A DNA stretch of 64,000 bases from Streptomyces deccanensis (GCF_022385335.1 NZ_CP092431.1:5332001-5396000); one strand, 5' to 3'. Shown: positions 12,730 through 22,324, numbered from the stretch's first letter. The notes: generated from the sequence alone by a model not told the origin. A program made the numbers and translations.

Positions 12730-12997
12730 GGTGTCCCCCTGTGGTCTGGATGACGCCCGCACCGGCTGTGTCGGGCCGGTGTTCGTGGCGTCGGTATGAG
12801 TGCTTATGAGCGCTGGTACTCGCTTTGCGTGTCGGGCGTGCCGGTGTCTGGCCGTGACGTGCCCCTTTCGGAGAGCACTGAAAGTCCTGGCACGTTCGTT
12901 CACCGATCAATCACGCTGACGGCGTGCGCCCGGTCGCACCAGAACCGAACCCGACCTCCGCTCGCACCCTCCTTCACGCCCCACGCGAGAGGACGTC

Positions 12998-13906
12998 ATG
13001 CGCAAGGCCGCGATCAGCCTGCTCCTCGTGTCCGCCGTCATCAGCGGCTGCGCCGCCGCCCAGGGCTCCCCGGCGAGCACGGAACGTCAGGAGGCCGCCA
13101 CCGCACGGCAGTTGACCGACGCCGAGAACCTGCGGATCGCGGACGCGCAGCAACGCCTGATCGGTGCTTGCATGCGACGGCAGGGCTTCGAGTTCTGGGA
13201 GGCCGAGCGGCTCAGCCTGGCCGAGAGCCGCACCCTCGGCTATGTGCTGGACGACGTCGACTGGGCCCGCACGTACGGCTACGGCAGCCGCCTCCAGGTC
13301 GAGGAGGCCGCCGCCCGCGTCGCCAACCCCAACCTCGCCTACCGCAAGCGTCTCCCCGAACAGCGCCGCACCGCCTACGACCTGGCGCTCGACGGCGGGA
13401 CCGACGCGCCGATGATCAGCGTCGAGATCCCCGGCGGCGGCGGCACGGTGCGCAAGCGCCTGGGCGGCTGCGTGGCCGAGTCCGAGAAGAAGCTGTACGG
13501 GGACCCCCGGGAATGGTTCCGCGCGGAGAAGGTCACCAGCCACCTGCGGTCGCTCTACGTACCCAAGGTGCTGGCCGACCGCCGATTCTCGGCGGCGCTG
13601 GACGTCTGGTCGCGCTGCATGAAGCGGGCGGGCCACGACTACGCGGACCCGGGCGCCTCCCGTCGGGCGGCCATCGCGCGGTCCGACCGGGTGACCGAGC
13701 CCGGGGTCTTCGAGGCGGAGAAGAAGCTCGCCGTGGCCGACGCGACCTGCGCCCGGGACGCGGACCTCCGCTCCATCGGCGAGGAGCGCGAGAGCCACTA
13801 CCTCGACCAGCTGCGCGACCGCTACGGCGAAGCGCTCGACACGTACACCCGGCTCCAGCACCGGGCGCTGGACCTCGCCCGGAAGATCGTCGGCCCACGG
13901 GTCTGA
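12998..13906 (+). CDS. Putative lipoprotein of unknown function
   Basis: A 302-residue protein. It has a lipoprotein signal peptide: MRKAA, a hydrophobic core, and lipobox VISGC with the modified Cys at residue 19. The mature protein is mainly helical with several conserved-looking Cys and Trp (ACMRRQGFEFWEAE, LGGCVAESEKKLYGDPREWF, WSRCMKRAGHDYADP) in a repeated C-M-R/K-R pattern, suggesting an internal duplication of a Cys-Met-Arg helix. I do not recognise a named domain. It is followed 18 bp later by a secreted I36-like protein and is probably cotranscribed with it. SD GAGGAC is at the right distance. Confidence 0.6.
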   Translation: MRKAAISLLLVSAVISGCAAAQGSPASTERQEAATARQLTDAENLRIADAQQRLIGACMRRQGFEFWEAERLSLAESRTLGYVLDDVDWARTYGYGSRLQVEEAAARVANPNLAYRKRLPEQRRTAYDLALDGGTDAPMISVEIPGGGGTVRKRLGGCVAESEKKLYGDPREWFRAEKVTSHLRSLYVPKVLADRRFSAALDVWSRCMKRAGHDYADPGASRRAAIARSDRVTEPGVFEAEKKLAVADATCARDADLRSIGEERESHYLDQLRDRYGEALDTYTRLQHRALDLARKIVGPRV

Positions 13907-13924
13907 CCACACCAAGGAGTACAC

Positions 13925-14407
13925 ATGCGCAGATCAGCCATAGCCGCCGTCGTCCTCGCCCTGGCCTCCCTCGGACTCGGGGCACCGACCGCGTCCGCCG
14001 CGACGGCGGACGAGAGCGTCTGCGGGGAGGAGTGGCCGAACAGCCGGGACGGCAACCTGAGGGTCTGGCAGGACTGGGGCTGCCAGGGCATCCTCCTCGG
14101 CACGACGCCGGGGAACGACCGCTTCTGGGGCGACAGCGGGAACGAGGGGGTGTTCAACTCCCCGGACCACCTCGCACCGTCCTCCGTGATGAACAGCGGG
14201 TTCGTCGGGGGCAAGGACGTCGTCGCCTTCTACGCCGAGAAGGACTACCAGTACCAGTTCGGCTACGTCTGCCTCGCTCCGGGAGAGCTGTGGGCCGACA
14301 ACCTCACGGACAACTACTACCAGTCCGGCGCGGTCGTGAACGACAACATCAGGTCCCACCAGTGGGTCACCGCCTCCGCCTGCGGGGCGGGCACCTGGCT
14401 GACGTGA
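13925..14407 (+). CDS. Secreted peptidase-inhibitor I36-like protein
   Basis: A 160-residue exported protein with a Sec signal (RRSAIAAVVLALASLGLG, cleavage near ASA-ATA). The mature part has paired Cys and a Gly/Asn/Trp-rich, beta/gamma-crystallin-like sequence (LRVWQDWGCQGILLG, SSVMNSGFVGGKDVVAFYAE, NDNIRSHQW) that matches the layout of Streptomyces metalloproteinase-inhibitor (MEROPS I36) type proteins. Likely role: extracellular inhibitor or small wall-associated protein. It follows the lipoprotein gene by 18 bp with SD AAGGAG, and a strong terminator follows immediately, so the two genes form an operon. Confidence 0.65.
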   Translation: MRRSAIAAVVLALASLGLGAPTASAATADESVCGEEWPNSRDGNLRVWQDWGCQGILLGTTPGNDRFWGDSGNEGVFNSPDHLAPSSVMNSGFVGGKDVVAFYAEKDYQYQFGYVCLAPGELWADNLTDNYYQSGAVVNDNIRSHQWVTASACGAGTWLT

Positions 14408-14414
14408 TGTCGTA

Positions 14415-14446
14415 GGGAGGTCCGTCGGCATACCGACGGACCTCCC
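14415..14446. terminator. Intrinsic terminator after the lipoprotein/I36-like operon
   Basis: 14-bp perfect stem, left arm GGGAGGTCCGTCGG (14415-14428), loop CATA, right arm 14433-14446, starting eight bases after the stop codon. Confidence 0.8.
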
Positions 14447-14479
14447 TCTCCGTCCGACCCGATCCGCACAGGAGCTGTC

Positions 14480-14902
14480 ATGTCCGACGAAGCCACCCCC
14501 GTCGAAGCCACCCCCGTCCGCGAACTCCGGCTGGTCGTCACCGCCGCCGACTACGACGCCGCGCTGCACTTCTACCGCGATGTGCTGGGGCTGCCCGAGC
14601 GGGCGGCGTTCTCGTCCGACGGCGGGCGGGTGTCGATCCTCGAAGCGGGCCGGGCGACGCTGGAGATCACCGATCCGAAGCACGCGGAGTTCATCGACGA
14701 GGTGGAGGTCGGCCGCCGTGTGGCCGGCCACATCCGGGTCGCCTTCGAGGTGGACGACTCGACCGCGACCACGGCGAGGCTGGCGGCGGCCGGCGCCGAG
14801 GTGATCGCCGAGCCGACCCGCACCCCCTGGAACTCGCTGAACTCCCGCCTCGAAGCGCCCGGCGCCCTGCAGCTGACCCTCTTCACCGAACTCGACGTGT
14901 GA
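14480..14902 (+). CDS. VOC-family (glyoxalase-fold) protein
   Basis: A 140-residue single-chain vicinal-oxygen-chelate protein. The fold's hallmark is visible: ELRLVVTAADYDAALHFYRD followed by VLGLPE near the start, a second repeat with GHIRVAFEVDDSTATTARLAAAGAEVI, and a C-terminal strand LQLTLFTELD. The residues RLVVT and RVAFEV stand where metal ligands normally sit, but a His/Glu pair is not obvious, so it may be a binding or resistance protein, not a metal-dependent enzyme. SD AGGAG precedes the ATG by 5 bases. It lies just upstream of argG without evident functional link. Confidence 0.7.
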   Translation: MSDEATPVEATPVRELRLVVTAADYDAALHFYRDVLGLPERAAFSSDGGRVSILEAGRATLEITDPKHAEFIDEVEVGRRVAGHIRVAFEVDDSTATTARLAAAGAEVIAEPTRTPWNSLNSRLEAPGALQLTLFTELDV

Positions 14903-16494
<1,592 letters not shown>

Positions 16495-16495
<1 letters not shown>

Positions 16496-16555
16496 TCGCC
16501 GACGGGCATCTTGGAATCGCCGACGGACGCCCGGAATTACCGACGGACACCTGGA
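16495..16555. repeat. Three imperfect 20-21-bp tandem repeats after argG
   Basis: Units beginning ATCGCCGACGG, ATCGCCGACGG and ATTACCGACGG, each ending in GGA, run from just inside the argG stop codon to the terminator. The core CGACGGAC also recurs in the array before argG. Confidence 0.6.
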
Positions 16556-16598
16556 ACGGCAGGCTCGACGCCCACCGCGTCGAGCCGGCCGTTCCAGG
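16550..16598. terminator. Bidirectional terminator between argG and the HEAT-repeat gene
   Basis: 22-base arms 16550-16571 and 16577-16598 pair with a single mismatch around a 5-base loop (left arm begins CCTGGAACGGC). It separates two convergent genes. Confidence 0.8.
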
Positions 16599-16604
16599 TT
16601 CTGG

Positions 16605-18215
16605 TCAGGCCTTCCCCTCCTTCTCCAGCTTGTCGAGGATGCGGCCCGCCGTCAGGCGGATGTTGAAGGAGGTGACGGAGGAGTGAGGACCGTGCGCGAG
16701 TGCCTCCAACTCGCCGAGCAGGCCTGCCCGGTCGGCCGCCTCGGGCAGCTCGCCGTACGCGTCCACATACCGGCTGATCCCGTACAGGGCCTGGTACCGC
16801 ACGGATTCCGACGGATCGTGGAGGTGGCCGAGCAGGAGGCGCACATCGCCGTCCTCGTCCACGTCCAGGAGGGAGACGACCACCGCCCTGACCTCGTCGG
16901 ACGGGTGGTCGATCAACCGCCGTACGGCGGGGAGGGTCTCGGGGTAGTGGCTGAGCGCGTTCCGGGTGTCGTGGAGGATCGCCTCGTCGGTCGTCAGGAG
17001 ACCGAGCAGCGCCTCGACCACCGCGCGCCGCTCCGCCTGTTGCTCCGCGCCTCGCGGTTCGTGCTGCCCGAGCTGCATCAGCCCCCGCACCGCTCCGGCC
17101 CGTATCCGCTCGTCGGGATCGCGCAGCAGCGGCAGCAGTAGTTCGGTGGTCCGTGGGTCCGGGCGCTCGCCCAGCGCCCTGGCGGCGGCCGTCCGCACCT
17201 CGTGATGACCGAGACCGGGCCACAGCTCGGGACCGGGGCCGGGACCGGGCCCGGGGCCGGGACCGGAGACGACCACCGTCCTGATCAGCTCCCAGGCCGC
17301 CGAGGTGTCGATGCGGGCCAGTGCCCACACAGCGGTGGACCCCGACTCCGGGTGGTCCAGCCAGCGCACCGCGAGCGGTTCGGCCCGCTCCTCCCCCCAC
17401 CACCCGAGGGTGTGGAGCATCTGCCGGGCGGCCTCCGCGTCGGTCTCGGCCGCCAGGGCGGACAGGACCGCCGTGCGGGAGCGCCGGTCGTCGGGCAGCT
17501 TGGACGCGGACATGCCCCGGACCCCGGGGCACTCGTCGCGCAGGCCGTCGAGGAGCGAGCCGCGCAGCCGGGCCAGGTCCTTCGACGGCAGCATGTCCAG
17601 GGCCCGCGCCCGGGACATGCCCCGGCCGTACCGGGCGGTGTGCAGGACCTGCTCCCGTACGCGCCGGTCCCGCAGCGACGCGTAGAGGGCGATGCGCGCG
17701 TGCCCCCACACCATGGTGCCGTTGTCCCCCAACAGCCGTATGAGGACCGCCGTTTCGGGGTTCCCCTCCCGTCGGGCCAACCCGAGCAGCCCGTTGAGCC
17801 GCAGGTGCCAGTCCGAGTCGTCGGACATCAGCCGCCGGAACGCCCCGACGACGTCCGGCCCCTCCAGCGCCAGCCGTTCGGCCGCGAGCGACGCGCGCCG
17901 CCGTACGCCGCCGTCCGGGTCCCCCATCAGACCGACGATCACCGCGCCCGCGCCGTCTCCTCCGACGTGCCCCAGCAGGCCGAGCGCGTCCGCCGCCCCG
18001 GCCCGCACCACGGCGGCGGGGTCCTGAGCGGCCCGTACGACGGCCTCCGCCACACCGGCGACCACGTCCTCGTACGCCGCAGCCCAACGCCCCACCCGCC
18101 CGAGCCCTTTGACTGCGGCAGCCCTCCGCCCAGGTTCTGTGGCTGTCAACTCCCTTAGGAAATGGGCGATTTGATGCGCCGCGCCGTCGGCTCCCCCGCC
18201 CCTGACAACTCCCAC
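16605..18215 (-). CDS. HEAT-repeat protein
   Basis: A 536-residue predicted alpha-solenoid. About ten HEAT/PBS-lyase-type repeats of 30-40 residues can be seen, for example DPAAVVRAGAADALGLLGHV, DPDGGVRRRASLAAERLAL, DPDERIRAGAVRGLMQLGQ and DPSESVRYQALYGISRYVD. Each starts with D-P or a similar turn and then an amphipathic helix. An unusual Gly-Pro run (GPGPGPGPGPGP, near residue 330) acts as a linker between two repeat blocks. No signal peptide or catalytic motif is visible. Such proteins are scaffolds for protein-protein contacts. The GTG start at 18215 has GAGGGGGA five bases upstream; longer in-frame versions overlap unrelated sequence. Confidence 0.7.
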   Translation of the reverse strand: MGVVRGGGADGAAHQIAHFLRELTATEPGRRAAAVKGLGRVGRWAAAYEDVVAGVAEAVVRAAQDPAAVVRAGAADALGLLGHVGGDGAGAVIVGLMGDPDGGVRRRASLAAERLALEGPDVVGAFRRLMSDDSDWHLRLNGLLGLARREGNPETAVLIRLLGDNGTMVWGHARIALYASLRDRRVREQVLHTARYGRGMSRARALDMLPSKDLARLRGSLLDGLRDECPGVRGMSASKLPDDRRSRTAVLSALAAETDAEAARQMLHTLGWWGEERAEPLAVRWLDHPESGSTAVWALARIDTSAAWELIRTVVVSGPGPGPGPGPGPELWPGLGHHEVRTAAARALGERPDPRTTELLLPLLRDPDERIRAGAVRGLMQLGQHEPRGAEQQAERRAVVEALLGLLTTDEAILHDTRNALSHYPETLPAVRRLIDHPSDEVRAVVVSLLDVDEDGDVRLLLGHLHDPSESVRYQALYGISRYVDAYGELPEAADRAGLLGELEALAHGPHSSVTSFNIRLTAGRILDKLEKEGKA

Positions 18216-18336
18216 GCGTCCCCCTCGGAGTCCCCTGCACCGCCCCGCCACGGGGGAGATGTCACTGAGAACGACCGCTTCGGGGGTCCGGGAGTTGTGC
18301 GGGCGGGCGGTCCTGGCCGTACAAGCCGGGCGCGTC

Positions 18337-18531
18337 CTAGTCGTTGTCCCCGCCGCCGCTGCGGGACTTGCTGTTCGCCTTGAGGGCCAGCTCGCTCGCG
18401 ACCTCGGTGGTCTTGGCGATGCCCCGTGCCCAGCGCGGGGCATCGCCCCGGGCGGTCCAGTAGACGCAGACGCAGCCGCCGATGGCGAGCAGGAGGACGA
18501 CGGACAGGATGGCTATGAACACGGTGGTCAT
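18337..18531 (-). CDS. Small single-pass membrane protein
   Basis: A 64-residue protein: MTTVFIAILSVVLLLAIGGC forms one N-terminal membrane helix, followed by a charged, Ser/Lys/Gly-rich cytoplasmic tail ending SGGGDND. The hydrophobic stretch contains CVCVYW. No function can be assigned. It lies in the same direction as another small membrane protein at 18714, and 183 bp separate them. Confidence 0.45.
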   Translation of the reverse strand: MTTVFIAILSVVLLLAIGGCVCVYWTARGDAPRWARGIAKTTEVASELALKANSKSRSGGGDND

Positions 18532-18644
18532 TCGCTCTCTGTTGACTGGCCGACGCAGGGGGGTGCCTCGGTGAGCTGGACAACGGAAGGGACGCGTGGG
18601 GGCGGGCAGGGGTTCCGCGCATACGGCCCACGTCACCGAGACTC

Positions 18645-18712
18645 GTCGGCACGGTCGGCACGGTCGGCACGGTCGGCACGGTCGGAACCGGTCGGCACGG
18701 TCGGCGTTGGCG
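18645..18712. repeat. Short tandem repeat (9-bp unit) between two small genes
   Basis: GTCGGCACG occurs four times head to tail from 18645, then a GTCGGAACCG variant, then once more. Non-coding; it lies just beyond the 3' end of the minus-strand gene at 18714. Confidence 0.75.
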
Positions 18713-18713
18713 C

Positions 18714-18902
18714 TCAGGCGTGCTGTCGCTGTCCTCGGCCCCGCAACAGGCTGACGCCCGGGCCGAGCGAGACGACGCCCATGCCGACGGCGGTGGCCAC
18801 GCCCTGCGCGCCGTCGACGACCAAGGGGGCGACCGCGGCGACGACCAGGTTGAACAGGAACAGGAACCACAGGACGGGCTTCGAGCCGAGCAGGGCCTTC
18901 AT
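18714..18902 (-). CDS. Small two-helix membrane protein
   Basis: A 62-residue protein: MKALLGSKPVLWFLFLFNLV and VAAVAPLVVDGAQGVATAVG give one clear and one weaker hydrophobic segment, then a basic tail RGRGQRQHA. The SD AAGGGAAA lies about 5 bases upstream of the ATG. Related small proteins are common next to transporters and regulators in Streptomyces, but the function is unknown. Confidence 0.5.
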   Translation of the reverse strand: MKALLGSKPVLWFLFLFNLVVAAVAPLVVDGAQGVATAVGMGVVSLGPGVSLLRGRGQRQHA

Positions 18903-19010
18903 GGGAGTTTCCCTTCGGGGAGAGGAGGGGGGAGGGGTGAGGTCCGTTCGACCTCGTGCTTCCACGATCCCGTTCGGCCGGCCTCGCCACGAGGGAGTGC
19001 CCTCCCGGAT

Positions 19011-19036
19011 CGGGGGTGTAGCCCGCTACACCCCCG
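19011..19036. promoter_or_regulatory. Perfect 11-bp inverted repeat in a divergent promoter region
   Basis: CGGGGGTGTAG and CTACACCCCCG flank a 4-base spacer. The hairpin lies between the divergent genes starting at 18902 and 19069, so an operator is more likely than a terminator; it ends 32 bases before the ATG at 19069. Confidence 0.35.
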
Positions 19037-19068
19037 CGCTGTCAGTGGCACGCGGTACGTTCCGGGCC

Positions 19069-19683
19069 ATGGGCATCTACCTGGTGAGCGTCGACGCGGA
19101 GGACTGGTTCGGTGAGGGCCAGGACGCGGAGGAGGACGAGGAGGAGGGACGGGGGCGGGTCGCCGCCGCGCTGAACGAGGAGCTGGCGCGGCGCGGGCTG
19201 CCGCCCTACGACTCGGTGCCTGGGCGCACGGACCTGGTCCGCGGCTCGGGGCTGGCTTTCGAGGAGAAGCTGGTCCCGCCGATGGACGGGTTCGTCACGC
19301 TGTGCGAGGCCCACCTCACGCGCGAGGAGACGGAGACCCTGCTCGGCTGGACCGTGCTGGTGCCCCTGTCGCTGGAGGAGGACATCCGGCTGGACGACGT
19401 CGAGTCCGGCTACACGGACGAGACCGTGGTCGCGGGCGCGCCTCAGGTGCTGGCGCTGGCGGAGCGGCTCGCGGCGGCCGTCGAGCTGCCGACGGCCGAG
19501 GTTCCGGAGATGTGCGACAACCTCGACCTGACCACGTGGTTCCTGGACGGGCCGGCGAAGCGGCTGGCGGCGACCCGCCCGGGCCCCTGGGCCGACGACC
19601 TCGACATGGCCTTCTACGTCGCCCTGTACCTGCGCGCGGCCCAGCACTCGATCCGCCGCGCCTGCCCGATCGTGTACTTCTGA
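19069..19683 (+). CDS. Conserved-type hypothetical protein
   Basis: A 204-residue acidic soluble protein. It begins MGIYLVSVDAEDWFGEGQDA, with an acidic cluster EEDEEEGRGR, and contains PLSLEEDIRLDDVESGYTDE and ends in AQHSIRRACPIVYF. No transmembrane, signal or catalytic motif was recognised. Coding is supported by strong third-position GC bias over the whole length. The ATG at 19069 lacks a clear SD. The gene ends 36 bp before the left side of the IS element, which did not disrupt it. Confidence 0.5.
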   Translation: MGIYLVSVDAEDWFGEGQDAEEDEEEGRGRVAAALNEELARRGLPPYDSVPGRTDLVRGSGLAFEEKLVPPMDGFVTLCEAHLTREETETLLGWTVLVPLSLEEDIRLDDVESGYTDETVVAGAPQVLALAERLAAAVELPTAEVPEMCDNLDLTTWFLDGPAKRLAATRPGPWADDLDMAFYVALYLRAAQHSIRRACPIVYF

Positions 19684-19735
19684 CCGCTACGTCTGACCGC
19701 TACGTGACCGCTACCGGAATTAATTCGCAGTGCAT

Positions 19736-19813
19736 CGGCCTTCAGGCCGGTGGTGAAGCGAATCTGATGGTGGCGACGCGGAGCGTCGCGGAATCAGATC
19801 CGGCGGAGCCGGA
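19736..19813. repeat. Left-end hairpins of the IS200/IS605 element
   Basis: Three inverted repeats: 19736-19749 (CGGCC/GGCCG), 19762-19799 (ATCTGAT/ATCAGAT with inner GGCGACGC/GCGTCGC), and 19799-19813 (TCCGGC/GCCGGA). The first is the likely TnpA recognition structure; the others lie at the 3' end of tnpA. Confidence 0.6.
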
Positions 19814-19819
19814 TACCGC

Positions 19820-20236
19820 TCATACCGGCCGGTTCTGCTGCTCGATGTACTGCCTGACCACGGAGAGCGGGGCGCCGCCGACAGTTCCGGCGAAGTAGGA
19901 ACCGGACCAGAGCTTGTTGGCCCGCCAGTAGTGCCGTACCAGGTCGGGGAACTCCTGGCGCAGGCGGCGGGAGGAGACACCCTTGAGGGAGTTGACGAGT
20001 TTGGTGACGGCGATCTTGGGCGGGAAGTTCACCAACAGGTGGACGTGGTTGTCTTCGCCGTTGAACTCCACCAGCTCGCACTCGAAGTCCGTACACACCG
20101 ACCGCATGATCTCCTCCATGCGCCTCAAGTGGGCATCGGTGAACACCTTGTGCCGGAACTTGGTCACGAAGACCAAGTGCACATGCATCACGAAAGCACA
20201 GTGCCTACCAGTTCTGATCTCATGCATCTCAGCCAT
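19820..20236 (-). CDS. tnpA: IS200/IS605 transposase TnpA (Y1 HUH endonuclease)
   Basis: A 138-residue protein, full length for the family. It contains the metal-binding HUH motif H64-V65-H66 inside DNHVHLLVNFPP and the catalytic Tyr130 in VRQYIEQQ, with the conserved SLKGVSSRRLR and KLWSGSYFAGTVGG segments between. It cuts and rejoins single-stranded element ends at the left and right cleavage sites. The start at 20236 (MAEMHE) was preferred because the longer version overlaps the tnpB start. All catalytic residues are present, so it is probably active. Confidence 0.9.
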   Translation of the reverse strand: MAEMHEIRTGRHCAFVMHVHLVFVTKFRHKVFTDAHLRRMEEIMRSVCTDFECELVEFNGEDNHVHLLVNFPPKIAVTKLVNSLKGVSSRRLRQEFPDLVRHYWRANKLWSGSYFAGTVGGAPLSVVRQYIEQQNRPV

Positions 20237-20261
20237 AACCCAAGTATGTATCGTGATGGTC

Positions 20262-21485
20262 ATGCAGCTCCGGTACGCCTTCAGGTTGTACCCGGACGCC
20301 GGTCAGCAGGTCGCCCTGGCCAAAGCGTTCGGGTGCGCCCGCGTCGTGTTCAACGACTGCGTGCGCGCCCGTGAGGACGCCCGCAGGGCGGGCAAGCCCT
20401 TCTTGAAGGCCGGTGAGCTGTCCACCCGTCTGATCACCGAAGCGAAACGGACCGTGGAGCGGTCCTGGCTGGGTGAGGTCTCCGCAGTCGTCCTGCAGCA
20501 GTCGCTGCGCGACGCCGAGGCCGCGTACAAGAACTTCTTCGCCTCCCGCAAGGGCACGCGCAAGGGCCCGAGGCTGGGGGCGCCCCGGTTCAAGTCCCGC
20601 AGGGATGCCCGGCAGTCGATCCGGTTTACCGCCAACGCCCGCTGGGGCATCACCGACAGCGGCCGGCTGAACCTGCCGAAGATCGGGGCGGTGAAGGTGA
20701 AGTGGTCCCGCACCCTGCCCGCCACCCCCACCTCCGTGACCGTGATCAAGGACAGCGCGGGCAGGTTCTTCGCCTCGTTCGTCATCGACACCGACCCCGC
20801 CGAAGACGCCGCCCGGATGCCCGCCACCGACCAGAGCATCGGCATCGACCTGGGACTGACGCATTTCGCGGTGCTGTCCACCGGAGAGAAGATCGACTCC
20901 CCCCGGTTCTTGCGCCGTGCGGAGAAGAAACTCAAGCGCGCCCAGCGCGAGCTGTCCCGCAAACAGAAGGGATCGAAGAACCGCCAGAAGGCACGCCTGA
21001 AGGTCGCCCGCGCCCACGCCAAGGTCACCGACGCCCGCAAGGAGTTCCACCACCAGCTCTCCACCCGGCTGATCTCCGAGAACCAAGGAATCGCCGTCGA
21101 GAGTCTGTCGGTGACGGGACTGGCGCGTACGAAGCTGGCCAAGTCCGTCCACGACGCGGGCTGGACGGCATTCGTGAACATGCTGGAATACAAAGCCCAG
21201 CGCTATGGACGCACCCTGATCAAGATCGGCCGGTTCGAGCCGACCTCCCAGACCTGCTCCACCTGCGGAGTCAAGGACGGTCCCAAGCCGCTGCACATCC
21301 GGGAGTGGACCTGTACTGCCTGCGGCACCCTCCACGACCGGGATCACAACGCCGCACTCAACGTCCACCAGGCCGCCGGACTGGCGGTAACAGCCTGCGG
21401 AGCGCCGGTAAGACCAGGAGCAATCCCGGCACAGCGCGAAGAAACAGGAAGCCACGGAATCCCCACCGGAAACCGCGCCGCGTAG
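20262..21485 (+). CDS. tnpB: TnpB, RNA-guided DNA endonuclease of IS605-type element
   Basis: A 407-residue protein. Helix-turn-helix N-terminus MQLRYAFRLYP, then the split RuvC domain: Asp196 in GIDLGLTHFAVL, Glu280 in IAVESLSVTGLA, and Asp361 in HDRDHNAALNV. A zinc finger lies between RuvC II and III (C332-x2-C335, C351-x2-C354). All three acidic residues and all four Cys are present, as expected for an active nuclease. TnpB proteins use an omega-RNA from the element's right end to cut DNA next to a TAM and so help the element persist. Starts at 20253 and 20256 in the same frame are also possible. Confidence 0.92.
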   Translation: MQLRYAFRLYPDAGQQVALAKAFGCARVVFNDCVRAREDARRAGKPFLKAGELSTRLITEAKRTVERSWLGEVSAVVLQQSLRDAEAAYKNFFASRKGTRKGPRLGAPRFKSRRDARQSIRFTANARWGITDSGRLNLPKIGAVKVKWSRTLPATPTSVTVIKDSAGRFFASFVIDTDPAEDAARMPATDQSIGIDLGLTHFAVLSTGEKIDSPRFLRRAEKKLKRAQRELSRKQKGSKNRQKARLKVARAHAKVTDARKEFHHQLSTRLISENQGIAVESLSVTGLARTKLAKSVHDAGWTAFVNMLEYKAQRYGRTLIKIGRFEPTSQTCSTCGVKDGPKPLHIREWTCTACGTLHDRDHNAALNVHQAAGLAVTACGAPVRPGAIPAQREETGSHGIPTGNRAA

Positions 21486-21546
21486 CGGCACGGCAACCAG
21501 TGGAGAAGGCCAGAATCCTCGTCTTTCAAGGCGAGGAGCATGTCAA
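21420..21546 (+). ncRNA. Predicted omega-RNA scaffold overlapping the tnpB 3' end and right end
   Basis: By analogy with characterised TnpB systems, the guide RNA scaffold covers the tnpB tail and the right end, finishing at TCAA (21543-21546), with the guide being the next ~16 bases of flanking DNA (here beginning ATCTATGGCGTCGAAC). A 9-bp stem with one G-T pair at 21517-21536 is the terminal hairpin. The 5' boundary is a guess. Confidence 0.35.
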
Positions 21547-21548
21547 AT

Positions 21549-21584
21549 CTATGGCGTCGAACTATGGCGTCGGCTATGGCGTCA
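21549..21584. repeat. Three near-identical 11-bp direct repeats at the IS right flank
   Basis: CTATGGCGTCG at 21549 and 21562, and CTATGGCGTCA at 21574. The last copy contains the stop codon and final codons of the tetR gene. The repeats start directly after the inferred IS end. Confidence 0.7.
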
Positions 21585-22173
21585 GCGTCGCGAAGGCCTC
21601 GTCCAGGAGGGCGACGAGGTCGAGGTCGCCGTCCGAGGCGGTCCAGTGGTCGAGGGCGATGTTGAGGCAGTCGAGCGCGGCGGCGGCCCGTACGGTCTCC
21701 GCGAGGGTCGGCGGTCCCGGGGAACCGTGACGTTCGGCGAGGGCTTTCGCCAGTGTCGGCCGCCAGCCGTGCTGCTTCTCCAGCTGGCGTGCGCAGAGCG
21801 CGGGGGTGTCCCGGACGAGCCGGGTGGTGGCGAGGGAGCCGACCGGGTCCTGGTGGTAGCGCTGGATGACCGTGTCCAGTGCCCGGCGCAGCGCCGTCCA
21901 GTCGTCCTCGTCGGCGGGGCGGGCGCGCAGCGCGTCCGCGACCCAGCCGCCGTGCGCGTCGAAGACGTCGAGGACGGCGTCCTCCTTGGTGCCGAAGTAC
22001 CGCAGGAACGTGCTCCGGGACACCCCGGCCGCCGACGCCAGATCGTCGAGCGTCACCTTGTCGAAGCCGTCGCGGCGGAACAACTCGAAGGCGACCTGGG
22101 CCAGTTCGGCCCGTACGGCCGCTCGTGCGATGTCCCGTGTGTTCGCGCGGGCCGCTCCGCTCACCTCACTCAC
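21574..22173 (-). CDS. TetR-family transcriptional regulator
   Basis: A 199-residue repressor. The N-terminal TetR helix-turn-helix is VAFELFRRDGFDKVTLDDLA followed by SAAGVSRSTFLRYFGTKEDAV (residues about 27-67). The C-terminal helical part resembles the MftR/TetR_C ligand-binding domain. It is divergent from the F420-type reductase gene (22325); the 151-bp gap contains ACTCAG repeated in GTGGGACTCAG and GTGACACTCAG, which may be the operator. The IS element lies immediately downstream and touches the 3' repeats without cutting the reading frame. Confidence 0.85.
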   Translation of the reverse strand: MSEVSGAARANTRDIARAAVRAELAQVAFELFRRDGFDKVTLDDLASAAGVSRSTFLRYFGTKEDAVLDVFDAHGGWVADALRARPADEDDWTALRRALDTVIQRYHQDPVGSLATTRLVRDTPALCARQLEKQHGWRPTLAKALAERHGSPGPPTLAETVRAAAALDCLNIALDHWTASDGDLDLVALLDEAFATLTP

Positions 22174-22324
22174 CCCGCGATGTTAACCCTGCCCGACCCC
22201 CGCTTGCGGGTGTGGGACTCAGTGGCTAGCGTGACACTCAGTTTCATCTACGGTACTTGTTATCGCGCCACTCGACCTACTCGACCCACTCGGCCTACTC
22301 GACAGCAAGGAGCGATCCGACGCC

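Larger units (their letters stand above)
19725..21546. mobile_element. IS200/IS605-type insertion sequence with tnpA and tnpB
   Basis: About 1.82 kb. The left end carries a subterminal hairpin (CGGCC-TTCA-GGCCG at 19736-19749) and two more hairpins before tnpA; the right end carries a hairpin (21517-21536) followed by TCAA (21543-21546), the right cleavage tetranucleotide known for IS608-type elements. TTAAT (19720-19724) abuts the inferred left end and would be the target/TAM sequence. tnpA and tnpB diverge with starts 25 bases apart. IS200/IS605 elements do not duplicate target sites, and no target duplication is seen. Boundaries are inferred from the hairpin spacing, accurate to perhaps 10 bases. 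Confidence 0.8.

Noticed and set aside
19982..21485. Longer TnpB beginning at 19983
   Set aside because: The additional 93 codons run antisense through tnpA; the family starts at the helix beginning MQLRYAFRLYP.
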